Assembly (NCBI GenBank): GCA_003517945.1
Contig: DOZP01000141.1
Location: 1 to 7,693, forward strand
Source: Porphyromonadaceae bacterium
GTDB lineage: Bacteria > Bacteroidota > Bacteroidia > Bacteroidales > Tannerellaceae
DNA length: 7,693 nucleotides
Reading direction: 5' to 3'
Shown here in pieces: positions 1 through 6,527 of this stretch. The translations under genes and the position numbers were made by a program. How positions within the stretch are numbered: the first letter of the stretch is position 1; every line of letters starts with the position of its first letter. The notes below the pieces were generated by a model. It saw only the letters and a program-made list of their open reading frames with translations, was not told where the DNA came from and did not search any database.

Positions 1-684
1 ACTCCCAATACATTACACTATAAGATGTCTCATTCATCGGTTATGCCGATGACCCTGGGCGGGAAAAAGACCTATGTATATATTGGCGTCGGGGGTGTTT
101 GCGGCGTATCGGCGGAAGAAAACGACCGGGGTACGCTGTTATGGGAAACCGGCAAGTGGCAACCTTCGGTAGTTGCGCCTTCACCTCTTCAGGTATCGTC
201 TAACCTGGTGTTTATGGTTGCCGGTTACGGTACGGGAGGCGCATTGCTCAAAGTCGATCATGCCGGAGGCAAGTGGACGGCAACCGTCACGGATCAGTAC
301 AAACCGAATGAAGGCCTATCCAGCGAACAGCAAACGCCGATCTTATACAATAACATGATTTTCAGCGTTATGCCTAAGGACGGAGGCGCACACAGGGGAA
401 AATTAGTATGTTACTCTCCCTCAGACCTGCATACGCCCGTATGGACTTCGGCTGCCGACGAACGTTTCGGCTTAGGCCCTTATATCGTCATCAACAACAA
501 ATTATTTGTTTTCAAGGATGACGGTGAATTATATATATATGAAGTTCAACAGCAAAGTCTGACGTTATTGAAAAAGCAGCGGGTGATTGAGGACGGAGCG
601 GATGCCTGGGGCCCTATTGCGTATGCAGACGGGATGTTGATTGTACGGGACGCCCATACGGTTAAATGCCTCAAAATCGTATAA
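1..684 (+). CDS. PQQ-like (BamB/quinoprotein-type) beta-propeller protein, 5' end outside window
   Basis: The frame is open from base 1 and ends at the TAA at 682-684, giving at least 227 residues. The ATG at 25 is internal, because in-frame sense codons precede it and the protein starts in mid-domain. Blade motifs of the PQQ-like repeat type are visible: a strand ending in GVSAE, then an acidic turn and GTLLWET (about residues 33-48 of the visible part), a second blade with LVFMVAGYGTGGALLKV, a third with GKLVCYSPSDLHTPVWTS, a fourth with DDGELYIYEV, and a closing strand DGMLIVRDAHTVKCLKIV typical of this family's C terminus. Such propellers are normally extracytoplasmic scaffolds or enzymes. 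Nothing visible proves that PQQ is bound, and any signal peptide or anchor lies upstream. Its stop is 2 nt before the next start, so the two are probably translationally coupled. It resembles the propeller at 5370-6523 in type, so the cluster is flanked by two of these. The family call is confident; the function is not known. Confidence 0.8.
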   Translation, partial: TPNTLHYKMSHSSVMPMTLGGKKTYVYIGVGGVCGVSAEENDRGTLLWETGKWQPSVVAPSPLQVSSNLVFMVAGYGTGGALLKVDHAGGKWTATVTDQYKPNEGLSSEQQTPILYNNMIFSVMPKDGGAHRGKLVCYSPSDLHTPVWTSAADERFGLGPYIVINNKLFVFKDDGELYIYEVQQQSLTLLKKQRVIEDGADAWGPIAYADGMLIVRDAHTVKCLKIV

Positions 685-686
685 CT

Positions 687-1601
687 ATGGGAAAAGGGAT
701 TAAAATATGGATTAATATCGCCATTTTCGCCATTATCACCGGCTTCGTATGGTATATGGCCCGGTCGATGAGGAAAGAAGAAAAAACGTACGCCGGGACA
801 ACACAGGATGTCCCGCTGAATACTCCTTATAAACGACTGTCATCGTTCGAATTACCGGAAAAGATCAACCGGTTCGATTTATATGACGGAAAACTGTTCA
901 TCTCCGCAGGGCAATCGGTCTATATATACGATACGAAGGGAACGCAAACGGCTTCATTCCCGGTAAAACAAGACGCGAGGGATATTACGGCGAAACAGGA
1001 TACTGTCTACCTGTTATACCCCACTTTTATCGAAGTATACAACACAGAGGGACAGTTATTGCGCGAATGGGAAGCATGCAGCGAACTGTCGGACTATTGT
1101 TCGTTTACGCTTGCCGGAGATTATTTATTTGTGACCGATGCGGAAAACAAAAATATCTGTAAATATACGAAAGACGGCAATTTCGTAAAATTCATCAAAA
1201 GCCCGCATCATTTTATCATTCCGAGTTATTCGTTTGATATTGAAAGTCGTAACGACACGATTTACTGCGTTAATTCAGGAAGACACTTGATTGAAACCTA
1301 TACTCCGGACGGAGATTTTATTGCGGCGTTCGGCGGACCGGGTACGGAAACCGGTTTCTTTGCGGGATGTTGCAATCCGGCTTACATTTCATTCACTCCC
1401 GACGGCAAACTGCTGACATCCGAAAAAGGAAATCCCCGCATCAGTTCTTTTGAACGAAACGGCGTCTTTAAAGAGGTGTTGCTGACCGGTCGCCTGATGG
1501 GCGGAGGCAGTAATGCCTATGAAGCAAGCGCCTGCGAAGACTATCTTTATGTTGCCGGTAAAAATGAAATAACAATCTACGGTTATGAACAGGATAAATA
1601 A
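687..1601 (+). CDS. Membrane-anchored NHL-type six-bladed beta-propeller protein
   Basis: I chose the ATG at 687, two bases after the upstream stop; an in-frame ATG at 666 inside the previous gene would add seven residues (MPQNRIT) and give 311 aa instead of 304. Residue numbers here follow the 311 aa version. Residues 11-31 form one hydrophobic segment preceded by GKGIK and followed by RSMRKEEK, so it is a signal anchor or an uncleaved signal; its orientation is not certain, but the propeller is most likely outside. Residues 54-308 are a propeller of NHL/six-bladed type with repeated YDTKG, YNTEG, YTKDGNF, YTPDGDF and FERNG turns. Cysteines at 138, 145, 165, 201 and the pair 235-236 (GCCNP) recur in the next gene at exactly the same spacing; C290 does not. 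There is no haem CXXCH motif and no catalytic signature. NHL propellers usually mediate protein interactions, so a partner or assembly role with the neighbouring iron-sulfur proteins is an inference. Confidence 0.82.
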   Translation: MGKGIKIWINIAIFAIITGFVWYMARSMRKEEKTYAGTTQDVPLNTPYKRLSSFELPEKINRFDLYDGKLFISAGQSVYIYDTKGTQTASFPVKQDARDITAKQDTVYLLYPTFIEVYNTEGQLLREWEACSELSDYCSFTLAGDYLFVTDAENKNICKYTKDGNFVKFIKSPHHFIIPSYSFDIESRNDTIYCVNSGRHLIETYTPDGDFIAAFGGPGTETGFFAGCCNPAYISFTPDGKLLTSEKGNPRISSFERNGVFKEVLLTGRLMGGGSNAYEASACEDYLYVAGKNEITIYGYEQDK

Positions 1602-2593
1602 AGAATGTGAAACGCAAAATATAAATGACAGGTTATATGGAAAAAGGTAAAAATAAAATATCCCGTAAAAAATTCCTGCAAATCTGTAGCGCGGTTTTTG
1701 CAGGAGGAAGTATGCTGGGAGTTTCGGGCTTCTTATTCCGGAGAAGATTGAATCCCGGTCGCGGACTCTCCGACGGAAAAAACAAGATGAATACGGCCGG
1801 TCTCCCCCAAGATCATTTTACTTCGCCCTACAAAATGGTATCCTCTTTCAGTGTACCCGACAAGATAGAAGCATTTGAGTTGGCAGGGGAAAAGCTGATC
1901 GCAGCGACTTCGAACAATATCTTTATTTACGACCGGACGGGAAACCTGCTGCATAACTTTGCCGTAGGGAGCAATCTGCGTGATATAGCAACCGACGACG
2001 ACCGGATATACCTGCTTTTTCCGACACGTGTTGAAGTATATAACCACGAAGGCGAATGGCTGCGCGACTGGGAAGCATGCAGCGAACAGTCCGATTATTG
2101 CGCCATGGCAATTGCGCCCGGCGCCGTATTCGTAACGGATGTTGCCAATAAAAATATCTGTAAATATACTACGGACGGAAATTTTGTAAAGTTCATACAA
2201 AGTCCCGACGGATTTATTATTCCGAGTTATTCGTTCGGCATAACCTATACGAACGGAATCCTCTATTGTTCCAATCCGGGAAGACATCAAGTCGAAAAAT
2301 ACTCCCCGGAAGGCAACTATATAGGCGCTTTCGGAAAAGCAGGAGGAGCGACGGGTATGTTCGGCGGATGTTGCAACCCGGTTCATCTGGCTTATACGTC
2401 TGCGGGAGAGATTATTACTTCCGAAAAAGGAAATCCCCGTATCAGTTGTTACGGAACGAACGGCGAATTCCGGAATGTGTTGCTGGACGGTAAAACGCTC
2501 GGCGGAGGCTATACGGCCTACGATGTGAAGGTCGACAAAGACAAACTGTTTGTCGCCGGGAAAAAGCTGATTTCCACTTTCCGGTACGACAAA
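825..2593 (+). repeat. Tandem gene duplication (two NHL-propeller copies, 1001-nt period)
   Basis: The propeller-coding parts 825-1592 and 1826-2593 align without a gap at a constant offset of 1001 nt. Exact matches include 20 nt at 1419 and 2420, 19 nt at 1068 and 2069 (tgggaagcatgcagcgaac) and 17 nt at 1218 and 2219. About half of the residues are identical by eye. The copies differ in their N-terminal anchors and in the C-terminal cysteine tail, so the duplication has diverged in function at the ends rather than in the core. Confidence 0.85.
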
Positions 2594-2665
2594 CAGTCGG
2601 CAGCCCAAACAGCATGTTCGGGTTGTGGAACGGATTGTCCGTTACGAAACGGAGTGAATGTATAA
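1625..2665 (+). CDS. Tat-leader NHL-type beta-propeller with C-terminal Cys tail
   Basis: 346 aa; a second in-frame ATG at 1637 (residue 5) is an equally possible start. The leader SRKKFLQ (residues 13-19) followed by a hydrophobic stretch to about residue 38 looks like a twin-arginine signal, but the second arginine is lysine. It closely resembles the leader of the next gene (both have AGGS then L, SG, L and R at matching places), which supports Tat export. Residues 68-322 are a propeller aligned without gaps to the upstream gene at about half identity by eye, offset by 14 residues. Shared cysteines are 152, 159, 179, 215 and the vicinal pair 249-250 in GCCNP; C275 is private. The last 16 residues carry C331, C334 and C338 (CSGCGTDCPLR), absent from the upstream paralogue and suggestive of metal or iron-sulfur binding. 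It overlaps the next gene by 8 nt if that gene starts at 2658. The biochemical role is unknown. Confidence 0.83.
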   Translation: MTGYMEKGKNKISRKKFLQICSAVFAGGSMLGVSGFLFRRRLNPGRGLSDGKNKMNTAGLPQDHFTSPYKMVSSFSVPDKIEAFELAGEKLIAATSNNIFIYDRTGNLLHNFAVGSNLRDIATDDDRIYLLFPTRVEVYNHEGEWLRDWEACSEQSDYCAMAIAPGAVFVTDVANKNICKYTTDGNFVKFIQSPDGFIIPSYSFGITYTNGILYCSNPGRHQVEKYSPEGNYIGAFGKAGGATGMFGGCCNPVHLAYTSAGEIITSEKGNPRISCYGTNGEFRNVLLDGKTLGGGYTAYDVKVDKDKLFVAGKKLISTFRYDKQSAAQTACSGCGTDCPLRNGVNV

Positions 2666-3260
2666 AATCCTGAATTTTAAACAGCGAATGAAACAGAAAA
2701 AAGAAAATAAAAACAGTCCGATAGCGCGCCGCAAATTCCTGCGAATCGTAGGGACAACGGTAGCGGGAGGCTCCATCCTTGCTCTGTCGGGCGGCCTCAT
2801 ACATCGGGTCAAAGCGCAGGAAGGCGATTATTACTGGCAGATAGATCCGCAGAAATGTACCCAGTGCGGGCGGTGTGAGACAGATTGCGTTTTACCGGTT
2901 TCGGCCGTGAAATGTTTCCATGCCAATAAAGTATGCGGATACTGCGATTTGTGCGGGGGCTATTATCGTTCGAATGTAAAAGAACTGAATACCGCGGCGG
3001 AGAATCTGATGTGCCCTACGGGAGCCATTCAACGTAAATTCGTGGAAGATCCTTACTTCGAATATACAATAGATGAAAGCTTGTGCAACGGTTGCGGTAA
3101 ATGTGTAAAAGGTTGCAGCTCATTCGGAAACGGATCACTTTACCTGCAAATCAACAGAAGTTTATGTAAAGATTGCAACGAATGTGAAATCGCGACCGTA
3201 TGCCCGTCGGATGCCATCAGTCGCGTACCTGTCGGAAAGGCGTATAAACTGAAAGATTAA
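2658..3260 (+). CDS. Tat-exported polyferredoxin, NapG-like
   Basis: 200 aa. The start at 2658 overlaps the upstream stop; an ATG at 2688 would give 190 aa with a more usual short n-region, so the start is undecided. ARRKFLR at residues 23-29 is a good twin-arginine motif, followed by a glycine-rich hydrophobic stretch to about residue 48 and a likely cleavage region near VKAQ (51-54). The mature part has 17 cysteines: CxxCxxCx3C at 67-77, an inserted set at 86, 93, 96 and 99, MCP at 119, CxxCxxCx3C at 143-153, and CxxCxxCx5CP at 170-182. This is enough for four [4Fe-4S] clusters, the number known for NapG, although the exact pairing cannot be read from sequence. NapG-type proteins work outside the membrane as electron carriers beside NapH-type membrane ferredoxins, and the next gene is such a protein. 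The folded, cofactor-loaded export implied by the Tat leader fits this. Ferredoxin and Tat calls are strong; the quinol dehydrogenase role is inferred. Confidence 0.87.
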   Translation: MYKILNFKQRMKQKKENKNSPIARRKFLRIVGTTVAGGSILALSGGLIHRVKAQEGDYYWQIDPQKCTQCGRCETDCVLPVSAVKCFHANKVCGYCDLCGGYYRSNVKELNTAAENLMCPTGAIQRKFVEDPYFEYTIDESLCNGCGKCVKGCSSFGNGSLYLQINRSLCKDCNECEIATVCPSDAISRVPVGKAYKLKD

Positions 3261-3310
3261 CGAACATAAAAGCTGAAACGCGGAGTTTTGAATCGTAACT
3301 ATTGAATTAA
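3261..3310 (+). other. Short spacer between polyferredoxin and NapH-like genes
   Basis: This 50-nt gap, the longest in the window, holds no clear hairpin and no convincing Bacteroidota promoter. A TTTG at 3287-3290 is too close to the start codon at 3311 to serve as a -33 element. The AT-rich run ATTGAATTAA just before the ATG is a typical Bacteroidota leader without a Shine-Dalgarno site. Read-through transcription from the upstream genes is the simplest view. Confidence 0.45.
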
Positions 3311-4594
3311 ATGCATACCATCAAAAAATATTTTTATACCGGAACCGCCTTGCTGTCCGCAGGTATTCTAAATGCGCAGAACCGTTTCCCCAAGCCGGAT
3401 TTCGAATCGGGTTACCAATACCCCGACATACAATATCCGGTACCGGACGAAAACCTCTGGGTAATTACAGACATCATACTACTCATCCTGATGATGAGTA
3501 TTGTTGCCTGGGCCGTCATCAAAAAACGAACCCGGAAACCGATTGTCTGGACTTCTATAATCTCAGTCGCTTATTTCGGCTTTTTCCGTAACGGTTGCGT
3601 ATGCAGTATCGGTTCCGTCCAGAACGTCGCCTTGGCATTTGCCGACAATACATACATGCTGCCTGTGTCCGTCTTTCTCTTTTTCATACTTCCGATCCTG
3701 TTTGCTCTTTTATTCGGCAGGGTCTTTTGTGCAGGGGTATGTCCCCTCGGTGCGTTACAGGAACTGGTAAACCTGAAAAACTACCGGTTGTCCCGCGCAT
3801 TAACGACCGTACTGGGCATGATACCCTGGATATACCTGATATTCGCCATCCTCTACGCAGTTACGCGAAGCAGCTTTATAATCTGTCGCTTCGACCCGTT
3901 TGTCGGCATATTCCGTCTCGGGGGAGATTTGGGACTTATCATTTTCGGCGTCTTACTGCTGATTGCGGCCATTTTTACGGGAAGGCCTTTCTGTCGTTTC
4001 ATTTGCCCGTACGGAGCCTTGCTGAGTCTTTTCTCACGCGTCTCCATCCGGAAGATAAAAATAACGGCGCAACCGTGCATCAATTGTGAGTTATGTCATA
4101 ATGCATGCCCCGTCGATGCCATCAGGCCACCGTATGAAAATAAGGTAAAAGAATACAGATTACGGGGAGTAAAAAGAATCATCGGTTATTTTGTGATCTT
4201 ACCCCTGATGATCATAGCCGGAGCGTTCATCACCCGTTCGCTGAGCGTCGAACTCAGTCAGCCGCACAAAGATGTGCGTCTTTACAAACTGGTGACGGAA
4301 CACGAAACCAATCCGCAGGATGTACTGTCCGTCGAATTGGAGGCTTTTTACGGACAAGGCGGTATGGTTGAAGAACTGACGCAACGCTACGAAGCCATTC
4401 AGAAGGATTTCAAATTATATTCAACCGTTGCGGGAGCGCTTATCGGACTGGTAATCGGCATTACGTTAATCAACCTGTCGGTCAAACGCACGCGCAAGGA
4501 ATATGAAATAGATACGGCAAACTGCGTCGCATGCGGAAAATGCTTCGGTTATTGTCCGCAAAATAAGATAACGCAACCTTCGCAAAAAGGATGA
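3311..4594 (+). CDS. NapH/NosR/CcoG-type polytopic membrane 4Fe-4S protein
   Basis: 427 aa. The N terminus (KKYFYTGTALLSAGILNAQ, residues 5-23) looks like a cleavable signal peptide, leaving a short outside segment. Seven membrane segments follow at roughly 50-70, 79-95, 117-137, 165-184, 205-223, 290-309 and 371-390. Positive charges (KKRTRK, RKIK, KRTRK) place the loops after segments 1, 3, 5 and 7 in the cytoplasm. Two family-typical Cx3CP motifs, FCAGVCP (140/144) and FCRFICP (228/232), lie at that inner face. Cytoplasmic ferredoxin motifs are CxxCxxCx3CP at 256-266 and again at 405-415, separated by two helices and an outside loop. Further cysteines, C96/C98 (GCVCS) and C192, fall on the outer side. 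NapH-type proteins pass electrons between quinol and a partner NapG ferredoxin, and the gene just upstream fits that partner. There is no N-terminal FMN domain as in NosR. The direction of electron flow is unknown. Confidence 0.87.
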   Translation: MHTIKKYFYTGTALLSAGILNAQNRFPKPDFESGYQYPDIQYPVPDENLWVITDIILLILMMSIVAWAVIKKRTRKPIVWTSIISVAYFGFFRNGCVCSIGSVQNVALAFADNTYMLPVSVFLFFILPILFALLFGRVFCAGVCPLGALQELVNLKNYRLSRALTTVLGMIPWIYLIFAILYAVTRSSFIICRFDPFVGIFRLGGDLGLIIFGVLLLIAAIFTGRPFCRFICPYGALLSLFSRVSIRKIKITAQPCINCELCHNACPVDAIRPPYENKVKEYRLRGVKRIIGYFVILPLMIIAGAFITRSLSVELSQPHKDVRLYKLVTEHETNPQDVLSVELEAFYGQGGMVEELTQRYEAIQKDFKLYSTVAGALIGLVIGITLINLSVKRTRKEYEIDTANCVACGKCFGYCPQNKITQPSQKG

Positions 4595-4639
4595 AATTCA
4601 AATATAAACGTAGAACATTCAATAAATACAGAAGATAGA
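4595..4639 (+). other. Short AT-rich spacer before the PQQ-like propeller gene
   Basis: This 45-nt gap has no stem-loop with a U-run, so there is no sign of a terminator, and no recognisable promoter. The stretch AGAAGATAG directly before the ATG at 4640 is the most Shine-Dalgarno-like leader in the window and supports that start. Confidence 0.4.
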
Positions 4640-6526
4640 ATGAAGAAAACAGTTCTCAGGAATATAGCAATTGTATCGGCGATATTTATCGCAACTTTTT
4701 CAATCATGCTCATCACCAATTATTTTCAGGTGAGAGGTACAACTCCTCTTCAGACAGAGGTTGTAGAAACATTGAAACAATTAAACGATAATAATTCGAA
4801 TAATCCGGCCCTTCAGGAACAAATCCGCCGGTTGGACTTACTGGCCAGAAAGGCCTATTTTGTCCGGTTGGATCATCTGATGAACGGAGTCTATATACTA
4901 TTAGGTATGTTACTTGTTTTCATTGTTTGTGTACGCTTCTATTTTGCAAAAGATAAAGATATTCCGGACAAGGAGATTGATCCGATTGACGAATGGGCGA
5001 TTAAAACGCAGGCGCGGAAATATGTGGTATGGGTGGCATCAGGCCTTGCAGTCATCGCATTGGTTTTCGTATGTATGACATCTCCCTACCTGCGGAGCAA
5101 AACCGGCGATACGGAAAATGCCGGACTAACGGCAGACATCTCCGGTCGGGAAGAATTATCGCAGGAAGTAACTTCCGCGGCAGATCCGACGGAAACGGAA
5201 ACAACTGCGGAAGATGCCGGTACACCGGCAGAGAACACCGGTTCTTCCGGGACGGATGAAACCGGCGGAACGAACGAAGAAAACAAGGCTGCCGGGGCCG
5301 AACCGACGGATACCAACCGCGAAACAGCCGTCGCAGATACTTCAAATACCGCCGCAGCAGCACCCTCCGAACCTGTTGTATCCAAGGTAACCCACAATGC
5401 GTTCCGGGGTAATAACTCCAACGGAATATCTACGGCCAAGGGTGTGCCCGAAAAATGGAATTTAAGCGACGGAACAAACATCGCATGGAAAAAAGAGATT
5501 CCGCGCAAAGGATATAACTCGCCGGTTATCAACGGAAATAAAGTATTTTTTTCGGGTGCGGACGAACAAATGCGCGAACTGTATTGCTATGATCTGAATA
5601 CAGGCGAACAATTGTGGAAACTGGCGGCGACCGGTATACCGGGTTCTCCTTCGCAACTGCCCCAAACAACGGAAGATACAGGTCTGGCCGCTTCCAGTGT
5701 GACCACCAACGGGAAACAGGTATGCGCGATTTTTGCGACAGGCGATATCATCTGTGCGGATATAAACGGAAACAAATTGTGGGCTAAAAATTTAGGCGTG
5801 CCCGATAATCATTACGGATATGCTTCCTCACTCCTTATTTTCGGCAACCTGGTGATTGTACAATATGATAACCTAAACGCTCCCAAGGTACTTGCGCTCG
5901 ATATCACATCGGGAGCCGAACAATGGAGTAAAAGCCGGACGGAGAAAGTGACCTGGAGTTCACCGGTCATTGCGTATGTGGACAACAAACCGCAACTCGT
6001 ATTGATGGGGAATCCGGCCATTACGGCTTATAACCCGAATAACGGCGAGCAGCTTTGGCGGGTGGAATGCCTGACCGGCGAAGTCGGCTCCAGCGCATGC
6101 AGCAGCAACGGCATGATCTTCGGCGCCAGCGAATATTCGAAATTAATAGCCATCAACGGTACGGACGGAAGTGTTGCGTGGGAAGGAACGGATTTTCTTC
6201 CGGAAGTATCCAGCCCGGTAGCGACAAAAAACAACCTGTACCTTGCAACAAGTTACGGTGTGGTTGCCGCTTATGATGCACAAACCGGAGAACTTCGCAA
6301 AGAGCACGAACTGAATACGGAGTTTTATTCGTCGCCCGTAATAGCGGAAGGAAAGATCTACCTGTTCAGTAACGACGGCAAAATGCATATATTTTCGGCA
6401 GACAACAATTTCAGTTTACTGAATTCGTTCGAGACGGGAGAAAAAACGTTTGCCACGCCGGCTTTCACTGATGGAAAAATTGTAGTACGAACCGAAAACA
6501 GTATCTACTGTGTAACAGCGAACTGA
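4640..6526 (+). CDS. Membrane-anchored PQQ-like seven-motif beta-propeller protein
   Basis: 628 aa. The start has a purine-rich leader (AGAAGATAG) just upstream. Membrane segments lie at about 7-27, 83-103 and 128-147. A charged, probably helical outside segment (34-78, with QEQIRRLDLLARK) sits between the first two and a short cytoplasmic loop (104-127) between the last two. Residues about 153-245 are a low-complexity linker rich in Thr, Glu, Ala, Gly and Ser. The rest is a PQQ-like propeller opening with FRGNNSNG (255-262), as in many BamB-like and quinoprotein-like proteins. Seven blade turns can be read: DLNTGEQLW, DINGNKLW, DITSGAEQW, NPNNGEQLW, NGTDGSVAW, DAQTGELRK and a weak last one near SADNNFSLL. 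The propeller is therefore predicted outside, tethered by a flexible arm. PQQ binding is not shown. It sits between the NapH-like gene and the NuoEF-like fusion (1 nt from the latter), so a structural or electron-transfer role in that complex is plausible but unproven. Confidence 0.85.
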   Translation: MKKTVLRNIAIVSAIFIATFSIMLITNYFQVRGTTPLQTEVVETLKQLNDNNSNNPALQEQIRRLDLLARKAYFVRLDHLMNGVYILLGMLLVFIVCVRFYFAKDKDIPDKEIDPIDEWAIKTQARKYVVWVASGLAVIALVFVCMTSPYLRSKTGDTENAGLTADISGREELSQEVTSAADPTETETTAEDAGTPAENTGSSGTDETGGTNEENKAAGAEPTDTNRETAVADTSNTAAAAPSEPVVSKVTHNAFRGNNSNGISTAKGVPEKWNLSDGTNIAWKKEIPRKGYNSPVINGNKVFFSGADEQMRELYCYDLNTGEQLWKLAATGIPGSPSQLPQTTEDTGLAASSVTTNGKQVCAIFATGDIICADINGNKLWAKNLGVPDNHYGYASSLLIFGNLVIVQYDNLNAPKVLALDITSGAEQWSKSRTEKVTWSSPVIAYVDNKPQLVLMGNPAITAYNPNNGEQLWRVECLTGEVGSSACSSNGMIFGASEYSKLIAINGTDGSVAWEGTDFLPEVSSPVATKNNLYLATSYGVVAAYDAQTGELRKEHELNTEFYSSPVIAEGKIYLFSNDGKMHIFSADNNFSLLNSFETGEKTFATPAFTDGKIVVRTENSIYCVTAN

Positions 6527-6527
6527 T

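Noticed and set aside
1..684. Reading the left-most protein as starting at the ATG at 25
   Set aside because: The frame is open from base 1, and the sequence from 25 begins in the middle of a propeller without any signal peptide. The true start is almost certainly upstream of the window.
1733..2608. A 291-codon open frame on the minus strand opposite the second NHL propeller gene
   Set aside because: It mirrors a well-supported plus-strand gene with a clear paralogue, its translation has no recognisable domain, and it crosses a region where the plus-strand residues are conserved. It is an antisense shadow.
3281..3310. Possible promoter (TTTG followed by TAACTATTG) before the NapH-like gene
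   Set aside because: The spacing does not fit the Bacteroidota -33/-7 pattern, and the elements run into the start codon, so I do not call it.
5086..5532. A 148-codon minus-strand open frame rich in Ser, Val and Ala
   Set aside because: It is the complement of the low-complexity Thr/Glu/Ala-rich linker; its composition is a by-product of that repeat-like codon use.
5370..6523. Calling the propeller a PQQ-dependent dehydrogenase
   Set aside because: Blade turns fit the PQQ-like repeat family, but no catalytic Asp/Ca-site pattern or PQQ-contact set can be identified by eye, and BamB-like proteins without cofactor have the same repeats.
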